A stretch of DNA of 64,000 nt from an uncultured Bacteroides sp. (GCF_963678425.1 NZ_OY782855.1:1364001-1428000), one strand, 5' to 3'; counted from the first letter of the stretch, positions 52,308 to 61,022 are shown. The notes: generated from the sequence alone by a model not told the origin. Numbers and translations: made by a program.

Positions 52308-54290
52308 ATGAAAACTAATCTAAGTTCACAAATTACCTTAAATCGGGTCTCAACCAAATATTACAGACCTGAGAATGCCTTTGAACGTTCAGTTCTTACT
52401 CGTTTTGAAAAAATCCCTACTGACATTTATGAGTCCGTGGAGGAAGGTGCCCGTCAGATTGCTGCAGATATAGCTTTTACAATCCGGGAAAAACAAAAAG
52501 CAGGCCGTTTCTGCATTATGGCTCTTCCTGGTGGGAACTCACCACGTCCTATATACGAGGAATTAGTTCGTATGCACCGTGAAGAAGGCCTTAGCTTCCG
52601 TAATGTTATTGTGTTTAATGTTTATGAATATTATCCTTTATCACCGGATGCAGTAAACAGCAATCTAAAAACTCTCCAGAGTATGTTTCTTGATCAGGTT
52701 GACATCAATAAACAGAATATTTTCAGTCCGGATGGAACTATTGCAAAAGATACAACCTTAGAACATTGCCGTCTATACGAACAACGAATTGAAAGTTTTG
52801 GAGGAATCGATATCATGCTATTAGGCATCGGTCGTTTAGGAAATGTAGGCTTTAATGAGCCTGGATCACAGGTAAACTCTTCTACACGCCTAATCTTGCT
52901 GGACAATTCATCACGCAACGAAGCAGCTAAAATGTTTGGTGGTACAGAGAATGTACCTATAAGTTCTATTACAATGGGTATTGCAACAATCCTTGCTACC
53001 AAGAAAATATTCTTGATGGCATGGGGAGATGACAAGGCTCAAATGATTAAACAAACAGTTGAAGGAAAAGTTAGTGACGCAATTCCGGCATCATATCTAC
53101 AGATGCATAATAACGTGCGTGTGGCACTCGATCTTGCAGCTGCTTCAAATCTTACACGTATTCAACGTCCATGGTTGGTTACTTCTTGTGAATGGAACGA
53201 CAAACTAATCCGTAGCGCTATTGTATGGCTTTGCATGTTGACAAAGAAACCAATTCTGAAGTTAACAAACAAGGATTATAACGAAAACGGACTAAGCGAG
53301 CTACTTGCTCTTTACGGTTCTGCATACAATGTGAATATAAAGATTTTCAATGATCTGCAACATACAATTACCGGCTGGCCGGGAGGAAAACCAAATGCTG
53401 ATGACACATACCGTCCGGAACGTGCAAAACCTTATCCGAAACGTATTATTGTATTTTCTCCGCACCCGGATGATGATGTAATATCAATGGGAGGAACAGT
53501 AAGACGGTTAGTTGAACAAAAGCATGATGTACATATTGCTTACGAAACATCCGGAAATATTGCTGTAGGTGATGAAGAAGTAGTACGCTTTATGCATTTC
53601 ATTAACGGCTTCAATCAGATATTTGATGTCAAAAGTGACGTTATAGAAAAAAAATATAAAGAGATCCGTTCATTTATTAGTAATAAAAAAGATGGCGATT
53701 TTGATAATTCAGACATGCTTAGTCTGAAAGGGCTGATTCGCCGTGGAGAAGCTCGTACAGCTTGCGCATATGCTGGTATTAAATCAGATCATGTTCACTT
53801 TCTGGATCTTCCTTTCTATGAAACAGGCAGGATTCAAAAATCTCCTATTTCTGAAAAGGATGTTGAGATTGTACGCGCTTTATTACAGGAAGTGAAGCCT
53901 CATCAGATTTTTGTAGCTGGTGACCTTGCTGATCCACACGGAACTCACCGTATATGTACAGATTCTGTTCTTGCAGCAATTGATCTGGAGAAAGAAGAAG
54001 AATGGATTAAGGATTGTCGCATCTGGATGTATCGTGGTGCATGGGCTGAATGGGAAATTGAAAACATTGAAATGGCTGTGCCAATTTCGCCTGAAGAACT
54101 GAGACTCAAAAGAAATACTATTCTAAGACATCAGTCACAGATGGAAGGTGCACCGTTCTTAGGTAATGATGAGCGTCTGTTCTGGCAACGTTCAGAAGAC
54201 CGTAACCGCGGAACCGCAGCACTATATGACAGTCTTGGATTAGCGTCCTATGAAGCGATCGAAGCTTTTGTAGAGTATATTCCTCTATAA
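52308..54290 (+). CDS. NagB-like domain fused to PIG-L (LmbE-like) deacetylase
   Basis: A 660-aa two-domain protein usually labelled glucosamine-6-phosphate deaminase. The N-terminal half (about 1-300) has the NagB fold (ALPGGNSPRPIYEEL, then LGIGRLGNVGFNEPG). Three active-site residues of E. coli NagB are changed: Asp72 is Tyr106, Asp141 is Leu177 and His143 is Asn179; only the Glu148 equivalent (Glu184) remains. The C-terminal half (about 375-560) is an intact PIG-L/LmbE metal-dependent N-deacetylase with HPDDD (His386, Asp388-390) and DPHGTH. It is therefore more likely an amino-sugar or glycoconjugate deacetylase with a sugar-phosphate-binding or regulatory domain than a deaminase. Confidence 0.85.
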   Translation: MKTNLSSQITLNRVSTKYYRPENAFERSVLTRFEKIPTDIYESVEEGARQIAADIAFTIREKQKAGRFCIMALPGGNSPRPIYEELVRMHREEGLSFRNVIVFNVYEYYPLSPDAVNSNLKTLQSMFLDQVDINKQNIFSPDGTIAKDTTLEHCRLYEQRIESFGGIDIMLLGIGRLGNVGFNEPGSQVNSSTRLILLDNSSRNEAAKMFGGTENVPISSITMGIATILATKKIFLMAWGDDKAQMIKQTVEGKVSDAIPASYLQMHNNVRVALDLAAASNLTRIQRPWLVTSCEWNDKLIRSAIVWLCMLTKKPILKLTNKDYNENGLSELLALYGSAYNVNIKIFNDLQHTITGWPGGKPNADDTYRPERAKPYPKRIIVFSPHPDDDVISMGGTVRRLVEQKHDVHIAYETSGNIAVGDEEVVRFMHFINGFNQIFDVKSDVIEKKYKEIRSFISNKKDGDFDNSDMLSLKGLIRRGEARTACAYAGIKSDHVHFLDLPFYETGRIQKSPISEKDVEIVRALLQEVKPHQIFVAGDLADPHGTHRICTDSVLAAIDLEKEEEWIKDCRIWMYRGAWAEWEIENIEMAVPISPEELRLKRNTILRHQSQMEGAPFLGNDERLFWQRSEDRNRGTAALYDSLGLASYEAIEAFVEYIPL

Positions 54291-54312
54291 GCTGATAATA
54301 AAAATAATACAG

Positions 54313-54364
54313 AATCCACAGATTAACACAGATTAGCAATAAATTCTATGAGAATCTGTGGATT
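54313..54364. repeat. CACAGATT-type intergenic inverted repeat
   Basis: AATCCACAGATT (54313-54324) and AATCTGTGGATT (54353-54364) are perfect inverse copies across a 28-nt loop that holds another CACAGATTA. Related to the structure at 48161-48244. Confidence 0.7.
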
Positions 54365-54407
54365 TGGTTTGTTTAAAAGTGTACTTTTGTGTGTAAAATC
54401 ACGCAAA

Positions 54408-57389
54408 ATGAAGAAAATATATATAGTATTTATCCTTTTTATCGTTTTTTCGACAAGAGGTATTGCGCAAGACATAGATAAAAATGTAGAGGCACGTTTA
54501 ACAGACTTTTTTGAGAATTACACCTGTTCCACTGCAAAAATCGGAAAATGTAAATTAAACAGCTACAAAATAGATTACGATAGCAGAAAACTGGATATTT
54601 ATGCTTCTGAAAGTTTTGCTTACCAGCCATTCTTACCCGAAACAGTGGAAAGCATATACCGTTACCTTTCACAACTACTTCCCGGTCCTGTGTGCTATTT
54701 CAAGACAACCGTTTACAGCGATGGTAAACCCATAGAAGATCTTATTCCAAACATTTTTCGAAAAAAAAGAAAAGATAAATCCCGTTTGCTGGGAGATATA
54801 GACTATCAAGGTGCTCCATGGGTTAAAAACATTTCACGTCCAATCGATATTTCAAGAGGATTACAGAACAGACATATTGCACTTTGGCAAAGTCATGGAA
54901 AGTATTTCAAGAACGGAAATGGAAACAGCAATGGGAATGGGGCCAGCAATGGAAATGGTGACGGTAACGGACACAAAAACAGTAATGGCAGTTGGCTATG
55001 GCAACGTCCACGATTATTTTGTACTACCGAAGACCTTTTTACTCAATCGATAATACTTCCTTATGTAATTCCCATGCTCGAGAATGCTGGTGCAAATGTC
55101 TTTACTCCCCGTGAAAGAGACTCTCAAAAGAACGAGGTAATTGTTGATAATGATAATCCCCGGTCTAGCTCACTCTACATTGAAGCCAAAAGCAGAAAGG
55201 CTTACTGGAACACACCTGATATAGCTGGCTTTGCACAAAAGAAGGATGTTTATCAAAATGGCGACAATCCTTTCACTGATGGTACTGCACGCTATGCAAA
55301 AACAGAAAACAAAAAAAACAGAGCCTTTGCCGAATGGGTACCCAATATTCCAGAAGAAGGAAATTATGCAGTCTATGTATCCTACAAAACATTGCCCGAA
55401 AGTATAACTAATGCCAAATATACCGTCCTTCATAAAGGAGGTGCTACAGTATTTAACGTAAACCAGAAAATAGGAAGCGGCACATGGGTTTATTTAGGAA
55501 CTTTTGCCTTTGATAAGGGATCAAACGACTATGGAATGGTAGTACTCAGCAACGAAAGTGATGAAAAAGGAGTTGTTTGTGCAGATGCTGTTCGTTTTGG
55601 CGGCGGAATGGGCAACATTGCCCGTGAAGGTAAAGTCAGCGGCTTGCCACGCTATCTGGAAGGCGCCCGTTACTCAGCTCAATGGGCCGGAATGCCTTAC
55701 TCAGTTTACGGGAACGACAATAGAGCAAGTGATTATGCCGATGACATCAATTCTCGTTCGAGAATGATTAACTACTTATCAGGCGGATCGGTTTACAACC
55801 CCAAGGAGGAAGGATTGGGAGTCCCATTTGAAATGACCATGGCATTACACAGCGATGCTGGATATAACCTGAATGGTGAAACCATTGGTTCACTAGGAGT
55901 TTATACAACAGACTACAACGATAGCAAATTACATTCTGGTATTTCCCGTTATGCCTCCAGAGATTTGACTGATATAATGATTACTCAGTTAAAATCGGAT
56001 ATTAATTCACAGTTTGATGTGCAATGGAATCGTAGAGGTATGTGGGACAAGAACTACAGTGAGACCAGACTTCCTGCTGTTCCATCAATGATTCTTGAAT
56101 TTCTTTCCCACCAAAACTTTGCAGATATGGCTCTTGGACACGATCCCAACTTTAAATTTGCAGTGGGACGTTCCATTTATAAATCTATACTTCGTTTTGT
56201 TAACTCTCAGCACGATGAAGATTGTGTAATACAGCCCCTTCCTGTGAGCCATTTTGCCATTAAATTCGAAAAAAAGAGAAATACAATTAGTTTATCCTGG
56301 AAGGCGGTGGGAGATCCATTGGAATCTTCTTCCAAGCCCCATAGTTATATTGTTTACACCCGCATCGGCAACTTTGGGTTTGATAACGGAGTGCAGGTAG
56401 AAGGAACATCATACACAACAAAGATTGAGCCGGAACTTGTATACAGTTTCAAGGTCACTGCCGTAAACAAGGGAGGAGAGAGTTTTCCTTCCGAGATTCT
56501 TTCGGTTTATAAAGCAAAACACGAAAAGGAAAGAGTACTCATTGTTAATGGATTCGACCGTATAAGCGGACCAGCCATCATAAACACACCAGATTCTGTT
56601 GGCTTTGATTTGAGAAAGGATCCCGGCGTACCTTATCAATATAATAGTTCTTATTGCGGATACCAAACCGGATTTGACCCTAAAAATGCTGGTAAAGAGA
56701 CAACAGGAGGGTTAGGATATAGCGGAAGCGAACTGGAAGGTTTACGGATTGCCGGAAACACTTTCGACTATCCTTTTATTCATGGTAAGGCTATTCAGGC
56801 TAGTCCCGGATACTCATTTGTATCATGTAGTAACGAAGCCGTGGAAAGCGGACAAGTGAAACTAAATAATTACCATTTAGTGGATTATATTTTGGGACTA
56901 CAAAAGGAAGATTCCTTGGCTGCCCGGTTAACCAACAAGAAATACAAGACTTTCACTCCAAGAATGGAGCAACTGATTACTCAATATTGTCTGAAGGGAG
57001 GTAATATTCTTGTAAGTGGTTCATATGTGGGCAGCGATATGAACAGTACAGATATGGACAAAAGTTTCACAGAAGATATACTTAAATACAGTTTCCAGAA
57101 CAGTATGCAAAGCACTCATTCGGGAAATATCCTTGGATTAGGCCGCACATTCACAATTCCAAGAGAAATGAATGAGATAACTTATTCTGTTCCAGCTCCT
57201 GATTGCATTATCCCTGTATCTCCGGCATTCCCTGTACTAAAATATGTAGAGGGAAATAATGGCGCAGGAACTGCCTATAAAGGTGATTATCGCACATTTA
57301 TCATGGGATTCCCATTTGAATCAATCGATACAGAAAAAAATCGGGCCGAAATAATGTCTGGAATTCTTCAGTTTTTATGCGGAAAATAG
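54408..57389 (+). CDS. Amidase-like exported protein with golvesin-type and fibronectin III-like domains
   Basis: A 993-aa exported protein starting MKKIYIVFILFIVFSTRGIA; an ATG 20 codons upstream lies in the intergenic repeat and is rejected. An N-terminal domain leads into an Amidase_3-like (N-acetylmuramoyl-L-alanine amidase) fold with ALWQSHGKYF, MALHSDAGY and AVPSMILEFLSHQNFADM. A golvesin C-terminal-like beta domain is inserted near 290-405 (AEWVPNIPEEGNYAVYVSYK) and a fibronectin III-like segment lies near 620-700. Residues 169-194 are an Asn-Gly-rich run next to the first metal-ligand region. Bacteroides homologues are sometimes named xanthan lyase, which the sequence does not support. 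A peptidoglycan-related role is inferred. Confidence 0.78.
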   Translation: MKKIYIVFILFIVFSTRGIAQDIDKNVEARLTDFFENYTCSTAKIGKCKLNSYKIDYDSRKLDIYASESFAYQPFLPETVESIYRYLSQLLPGPVCYFKTTVYSDGKPIEDLIPNIFRKKRKDKSRLLGDIDYQGAPWVKNISRPIDISRGLQNRHIALWQSHGKYFKNGNGNSNGNGASNGNGDGNGHKNSNGSWLWQRPRLFCTTEDLFTQSIILPYVIPMLENAGANVFTPRERDSQKNEVIVDNDNPRSSSLYIEAKSRKAYWNTPDIAGFAQKKDVYQNGDNPFTDGTARYAKTENKKNRAFAEWVPNIPEEGNYAVYVSYKTLPESITNAKYTVLHKGGATVFNVNQKIGSGTWVYLGTFAFDKGSNDYGMVVLSNESDEKGVVCADAVRFGGGMGNIAREGKVSGLPRYLEGARYSAQWAGMPYSVYGNDNRASDYADDINSRSRMINYLSGGSVYNPKEEGLGVPFEMTMALHSDAGYNLNGETIGSLGVYTTDYNDSKLHSGISRYASRDLTDIMITQLKSDINSQFDVQWNRRGMWDKNYSETRLPAVPSMILEFLSHQNFADMALGHDPNFKFAVGRSIYKSILRFVNSQHDEDCVIQPLPVSHFAIKFEKKRNTISLSWKAVGDPLESSSKPHSYIVYTRIGNFGFDNGVQVEGTSYTTKIEPELVYSFKVTAVNKGGESFPSEILSVYKAKHEKERVLIVNGFDRISGPAIINTPDSVGFDLRKDPGVPYQYNSSYCGYQTGFDPKNAGKETTGGLGYSGSELEGLRIAGNTFDYPFIHGKAIQASPGYSFVSCSNEAVESGQVKLNNYHLVDYILGLQKEDSLAARLTNKKYKTFTPRMEQLITQYCLKGGNILVSGSYVGSDMNSTDMDKSFTEDILKYSFQNSMQSTHSGNILGLGRTFTIPREMNEITYSVPAPDCIIPVSPAFPVLKYVEGNNGAGTAYKGDYRTFIMGFPFESIDTEKNRAEIMSGILQFLCGK

Positions 57390-57410
57390 AGGGAATCTCA
57401 TTATTATTTA

Positions 57411-57418
57411 TATCTTTG
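57411..57418 (+). promoter_or_regulatory. -7 box of the 108-aa gene
   Basis: TATCTTTG ends 32 bp before the ATG at 57451 and overlaps an alternative GTG at 57418, arguing against that upstream start. Confidence 0.5.
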
Positions 57419-57450
57419 TGAGAAGTAAAAACCTAAAAAATAAAGATACC

Positions 57451-57774
57451 ATGTACACAATACAAGCAAACATGTCAGGTACCAGAAGTATGGAAATTTC
57501 TGATGAGAACCTGCAGACTATTAGTAAATATATGCTTTTACAACATTTAATAAGTAGTACTGGTGTAGTCGATGAACAAGATCTGGAAAAACTGAGAATG
57601 AATATCCGGGGATTGATTGCTGCACAGGAAACTGACTGCAAAGATTTACTGGACCTTTGCATAGATGTTATCTATCACAACAACATGAAAGCATTCGGCC
57701 TTCAACAATTAATCAATCTCTTTAAAGAATGGGAAGCCAAACTTCCCGTTGAAACAGAAGCTATTTCCGAATAA
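57451..57774 (+). CDS. Small hypothetical protein
   Basis: A protein of about 107 residues (MYTIQANMSG), acidic and helical (DENLQTISKYMLLQHLIS, then LRMNIRGLIAAQETDCKDLLDLCIDVIYHNN). No signal peptide or known domain. The start at 57451 was chosen because the in-frame extension to 57418 runs into the -7 promoter box. It is monocistronic, between the amidase-like gene and ygiQ. Function unknown. Confidence 0.65.
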   Translation: MYTIQANMSGTRSMEISDENLQTISKYMLLQHLISSTGVVDEQDLEKLRMNIRGLIAAQETDCKDLLDLCIDVIYHNNMKAFGLQQLINLFKEWEAKLPVETEAISE

Positions 57775-57855
57775 TCTTTCGGATTTACATATTATCTTAC
57801 AAGGCGAAGAGCGTGCATTTTACCTGAATATTCAATCATATTAAGGTAAAATCCG

Positions 57856-57863
57856 TATCTTTG
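57856..57863 (+). promoter_or_regulatory. -7 box of ygiQ (possible leaderless transcript)
   Basis: TATCTTTG ends only 5 bp before the ATG at 57869. If used, transcription would begin at or within a base or two of the start codon. Confidence 0.5.
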
Positions 57864-57868
57864 CAGCC

Positions 57869-59695
57869 ATGAAAGAATACAGATTAACAGATTGGTTGCC
57901 TACCACTAAGAAAGAAGTGGAGTTGCGTGGATGGGATGAGGTAGATGTTATTCTATTCTCAGGAGATGCATATGTAGATCACCCTTCATTCGGAGCTGCT
58001 GTCATCGGACGTATTCTTGAAGCACAAGGACTTCGGGTGGCTATTATTCCGCAACCTAACTGGCGGGATGACCTTCGCGACTTTAAAAAGTTGGGACGTC
58101 CCCGTCTATTCTTTGGTATTGCCCCCGGAAGCATGGACTCTATGGTTAATCACTATACCGCCAACCGCAGATTAAGATCGGATGATGCTTATACTCCGGA
58201 TGGCCGTGCAGATATGCGCCCCGACTATCCAACCATTGTTTATACTCAGATTCTTAAAAAGCTTTATCCTGATGTTCCCGTTGTATTGGGAGGGATAGAA
58301 GCTTCTATGCGCCGACTAACTCATTATGATTACTGGCAGGACAAGCTGCTTAAAAGTATATTAGTAGATTCGGGTGCTGATCTTTTGATTTATGGAATGG
58401 GAGAAAAGCCTATTACAGAGCTTTGTCGTCAGATGCAGGAAGGGATCCCACTTCTTAAAATTACCGATATTCCGCAAACTGTGCTTATTCGAAAAAAGGA
58501 TGAAGTACCCAATGAGGATAAAACGACGGATATCCTGCTTCATTCTCACGAAGAGTGTCTGAAAGATAAAAAGAAGCAGGCAGAAAACTTTCGCCATATT
58601 GAGGAGGAAAGTAATAAGATGGAAGCGTCACGCATTCTGCAACACGTAGATAATAATGTAGTGATAGTGAATCCTCCCTACCCTCCCATGACTGAAGCTG
58701 AGCTGGACAGATCTTTTGATTTGCCTTATACTCGTCTTCCTCACCCTAAATATAAAGGGAAAAGAATTCCGGCTTATGATATGATTAAGTTTTCCGTTAA
58801 CATCCATCGCGGTTGTTTTGGCGGATGTGCTTTCTGTACCATATCGGCCCATCAGGGAAAATTCATTGTGTCACGCAGCAAAGCCTCAATTTTAAAGGAG
58901 GTAAAGGAAGTGATAGAGCTGCCCGATTTCAAGGGATACCTGAGTGATCTTGGCGGACCATCTGCAAATATGTACCGCATGAGCGGAAAGGATCTCAATG
59001 TTTGCCGGAAGTGCAAACGTCCTTCCTGCATTCATCCCAAGATTTGCCCCAACTTAAACACAGATCACCGACCTTTGCTGGACATTTATCATTCAGTAGA
59101 TGCGATAAAAGGAATAAAGAAATCGTTTATTGGTAGCGGAGTGCGTTATGATTTATTGCAGTACGACAGTAAAGACCCGGCAATAAACCGTTCAACGGCT
59201 GAGTATACACGTGAACTGATAGCCAAACATGTGAGCGGACGACTCAAGGTTGCACCGGAACATACATCAGATCGTGTGCTCAATATTATGCGTAAACCGT
59301 CCTTTTCACAGTTTCAGCAGTTCAAGAAAACCTTTGATAAGTTGAACAGAGAACTAAACATGAACCAGCAACTTATTCCTTATTTTATTTCCTCTCATCC
59401 GGGATGTAAGGAAGAAGACATGGCCGAACTGGCTGTAATAACGAAGAATATGGATTTCCGTTTGGAACAAGTGCAGGACTTTACTCCTACTCCTATGACT
59501 ATTGCCACGGAAGCTTACTATACCGGATTTCATCCCTACACGCTGGAGCCTATTTTCGCTGCTCATAATCCGAAAGAAAAATTAGCTCAACGTCAGTTCT
59601 TTTTCTGGTATCAGCACGAATATAAAAATCAGATTATTAATGAACTGAGAAAATTAGGACGAAAAGATTTGATAGACAAGCTATACGGAAGATAA
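57869..59695 (+). CDS. YgiQ family radical SAM protein
   Basis: A 608-aa radical SAM enzyme of the YgiQ family. The N-terminal domain has VDVILFSGDAYVDHPSFG and GGIEASMRRLTHYDYW. The cluster motif is CFGGCAFC (NIHRGCFGGCAFCTISAHQG). A second Cys set (CRKCKRPSCIHPKICPN) near residues 382-396 could hold another metal or cluster. The C-terminal part has RLKVAPEHTSDRVLNIMRKP. The reaction is not established for the family. The start matches conserved MKEYRLTDWLPTT; a promoter element lies just before it. Confidence 0.93.
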   Translation: MKEYRLTDWLPTTKKEVELRGWDEVDVILFSGDAYVDHPSFGAAVIGRILEAQGLRVAIIPQPNWRDDLRDFKKLGRPRLFFGIAPGSMDSMVNHYTANRRLRSDDAYTPDGRADMRPDYPTIVYTQILKKLYPDVPVVLGGIEASMRRLTHYDYWQDKLLKSILVDSGADLLIYGMGEKPITELCRQMQEGIPLLKITDIPQTVLIRKKDEVPNEDKTTDILLHSHEECLKDKKKQAENFRHIEEESNKMEASRILQHVDNNVVIVNPPYPPMTEAELDRSFDLPYTRLPHPKYKGKRIPAYDMIKFSVNIHRGCFGGCAFCTISAHQGKFIVSRSKASILKEVKEVIELPDFKGYLSDLGGPSANMYRMSGKDLNVCRKCKRPSCIHPKICPNLNTDHRPLLDIYHSVDAIKGIKKSFIGSGVRYDLLQYDSKDPAINRSTAEYTRELIAKHVSGRLKVAPEHTSDRVLNIMRKPSFSQFQQFKKTFDKLNRELNMNQQLIPYFISSHPGCKEEDMAELAVITKNMDFRLEQVQDFTPTPMTIATEAYYTGFHPYTLEPIFAAHNPKEKLAQRQFFFWYQHEYKNQIINELRKLGRKDLIDKLYGR

Positions 59696-59716
59696 CCAAT
59701 GGTTGTACTCCATCAA

Positions 59717-59751
59717 CCATTCACCAATAAATAAAATCCATTGGTGAATGG
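59717..59751. repeat. ATTCACCAAT-type hairpin after ygiQ
   Basis: CCATTCACCAAT (59717-59728) pairs perfectly with ATTGGTGAATGG (59740-59751). A further ATTGGTGAAT stands at 59761-59770. Confidence 0.65.
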
Positions 59752-59770
59752 CTGAAAATTATTGGTGAAT

Positions 59771-59798
59771 AACCGGAAATTCTTTCCGGTTTGTTTTC
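59771..59798 (+). terminator. Rho-independent terminator of ygiQ
   Basis: AACCGGAAA (59771-59779) pairs with TTTCCGGTT (59783-59791) through a 3-nt loop, followed by TGTTTT. Confidence 0.8.
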
Positions 59799-59803
59799 CT
59801 CTA

Positions 59804-59840
59804 AACTCCCGCCTGTTTTTTGGGGAAACAGGCGGGAGTT
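59804..59840. repeat. GC-rich perfect hairpin
   Basis: AACTCCCGCCTGTTT (59804-59818) pairs perfectly with its inverse at 59826-59840 (7-nt loop). There is no U-tract after it on the plus strand, so its role is unclear; it may protect 3' ends or block read-through. Confidence 0.6.
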
Positions 59841-59898
59841 CAAAAAAAGCAGACGGGATGTTTTTTACTTTGCACTTTTGCAAAATTATACAGGAAAT

Positions 59899-60063
59899 GG
59901 TTCTTCGTCACTTTAGGTGCAAGCTATTGCATTAAGCTACTTATTTATGATTGTTTTGCAGACTTTTCATCAGATTCAAAAAATGGCTTATTAAAAAGCA
60001 TGTAGAGTCTTTATTGAATAAGCATTTGAGACCGTTTGCTTGCACCTAAAGTGACGAAGAACC
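59899..60063. mobile_element. MITE-like element with perfect 26-bp terminal inverted repeats
   Basis: GGTTCTTCGTCACTTTAGGT begins a 26-bp sequence (59899-59924) that is perfectly inverted at 60038-60063. The 113-bp interior has no plausible gene. Eight-base flanks CAGGAAAT and CAAGAAAT differ by one base and look like an aged target-site duplication. GG ends and an 8-bp duplication are features of ISL3-family elements, so a non-autonomous ISL3-type element is the best guess. Confidence 0.7.
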
Positions 60064-60179
60064 CAAGAAATTTAAAAGCTACCCTCACTCTCTCACTTTT
60101 TTTTATGCAACACACAGAATAACAACACATTAAGCCGTAATGGTTGCATTTTCTACCCTCACTTTACCCCAACTTTTCA

Positions 60180-60199
60180 GTAAGCGTCTCCGCGATACC
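60180..60199 (+). repeat. IS66 left inverted repeat
   Basis: Matches the right end at 19 of 20 positions. Confidence 0.9.
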
Positions 60200-60235
60200 A
60201 TCTTGTCCGTGATGATTTAGCCTTTTATCTTTGTC

Positions 60236-60243
60236 TTCCAAAA
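60236..60243 (+). promoter_or_regulatory. -7 box of the IS66 genes
   Basis: TATCTTTG, 10 bp before the tnpA ATG at 60254, within the element; implies a very short leader for the transposition genes. Confidence 0.5.
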
Positions 60244-60253
60244 AAGAAGAAAG

Positions 60254-60658
60254 ATGAAATCATCCGAACTATACACAAAAACGATAGAAGGCTACAAGCA
60301 GGAAATTAGTGTCAGTCTTATTACTTTGCATGATTACTGTAAAACACATCATATAAATTATAAGGGTATTCAACTCTGGATGTCCAGAAATTCAATTACT
60401 GTAGCCCAGTTGAAAAGAGAAATCACTGTGCATTCTGATTCTCCTTCAGATTTTCCGGTTGTCCAAACAGAATCAGGGCAACGGATTTATCCTCTATCTT
60501 TTCAGACAGCGGGAGTTCAAAAAGAAGACATCCGTAAGAACACTTATTCATGCGTGAAAGGAGTGAATATCACTTTCCCGGACGGAGTGATTGTTTCGAT
60601 TAAAGAGATAACCCAGGAAGATCTTAATAAATTTATTCTTTCATATAATACCCATTAA
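60254..60658 (+). CDS. tnpA: IS66 accessory protein TnpA
   Basis: A 134-aa accessory protein of an IS66 element. An N-terminal helical region (LITLHDYCKTHHINYKGIQLWM) resembles a DNA-binding helix-turn-helix, and the C-terminus has the family's beta segment NITFPDGVIVSIKEI. Its position 4 bp before tnpB is standard. Required in related elements for transposition, with unclear mechanism. Confidence 0.88.
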   Translation: MKSSELYTKTIEGYKQEISVSLITLHDYCKTHHINYKGIQLWMSRNSITVAQLKREITVHSDSPSDFPVVQTESGQRIYPLSFQTAGVQKEDIRKNTYSCVKGVNITFPDGVIVSIKEITQEDLNKFILSYNTH

Positions 60659-60662
60659 TAGT

Positions 60663-61022
60663 ATGTTTGCACTTACAGAATCCATGAGCTACTTTCTCTG
60701 TCCTCACTATGTGGACATGCGAAAAGGTATCTACTCTTTGTACCAGTTGGTAAAGTCAGACATGAAACGGAACCCGCTATCGGGAGAGGTTTTTCTGTTT
60801 GTAGGTAAGAACAGAGAGTCAATCAAGATCCTACACTGGGAGAACGGAGGTTTTGTTTTATATCAGAAGAAACTTGAAAGAGGCACTTTTGAGATACCCC
60901 GTTTTAATCCTTCCAGTGGTCAGTATGAGATGAAATGGACGACGTTCGTTCTGATAATGGAGGGCGTCTGCATCCGTTCCGTAAAGTACAGGAAACGATT
61001 CTATGCAGATTTAATACGTTGA
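60663..61022 (+). CDS. tnpB: IS66 accessory protein TnpB (Orf2)
   Basis: A 119-aa IS66 Orf2-type protein. The signature CPHYVDMRKGIYSLYQLV is followed by GEVFLFVGKNRESIKILHWENGGFVLYQKKLERG, the core of the family. It overlaps no gene and is intact. Its biochemical role is not established. Confidence 0.94.
   Translation: MFALTESMSYFLCPHYVDMRKGIYSLYQLVKSDMKRNPLSGEVFLFVGKNRESIKILHWENGGFVLYQKKLERGTFEIPRFNPSSGQYEMKWTTFVLIMEGVCIRSVKYRKRFYADLIR

Noticed and set aside
54348..54407. Upstream ATG of the amidase-like gene
   Set aside because: It lies within the CACAGATT-type inverted repeat and would place 20 non-signal residues before a clear signal peptide.
57418..57450. In-frame N-terminal extension of the small protein at 57451
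   Set aside because: The extension starts inside the predicted -7 promoter box, so it would not be in the mRNA.
59820..60005. 61-codon open frame running into the MITE-like element
   Set aside because: It spans a perfect hairpin arm and the terminal inverted repeat of a mobile element, and its translation has no protein-like features.
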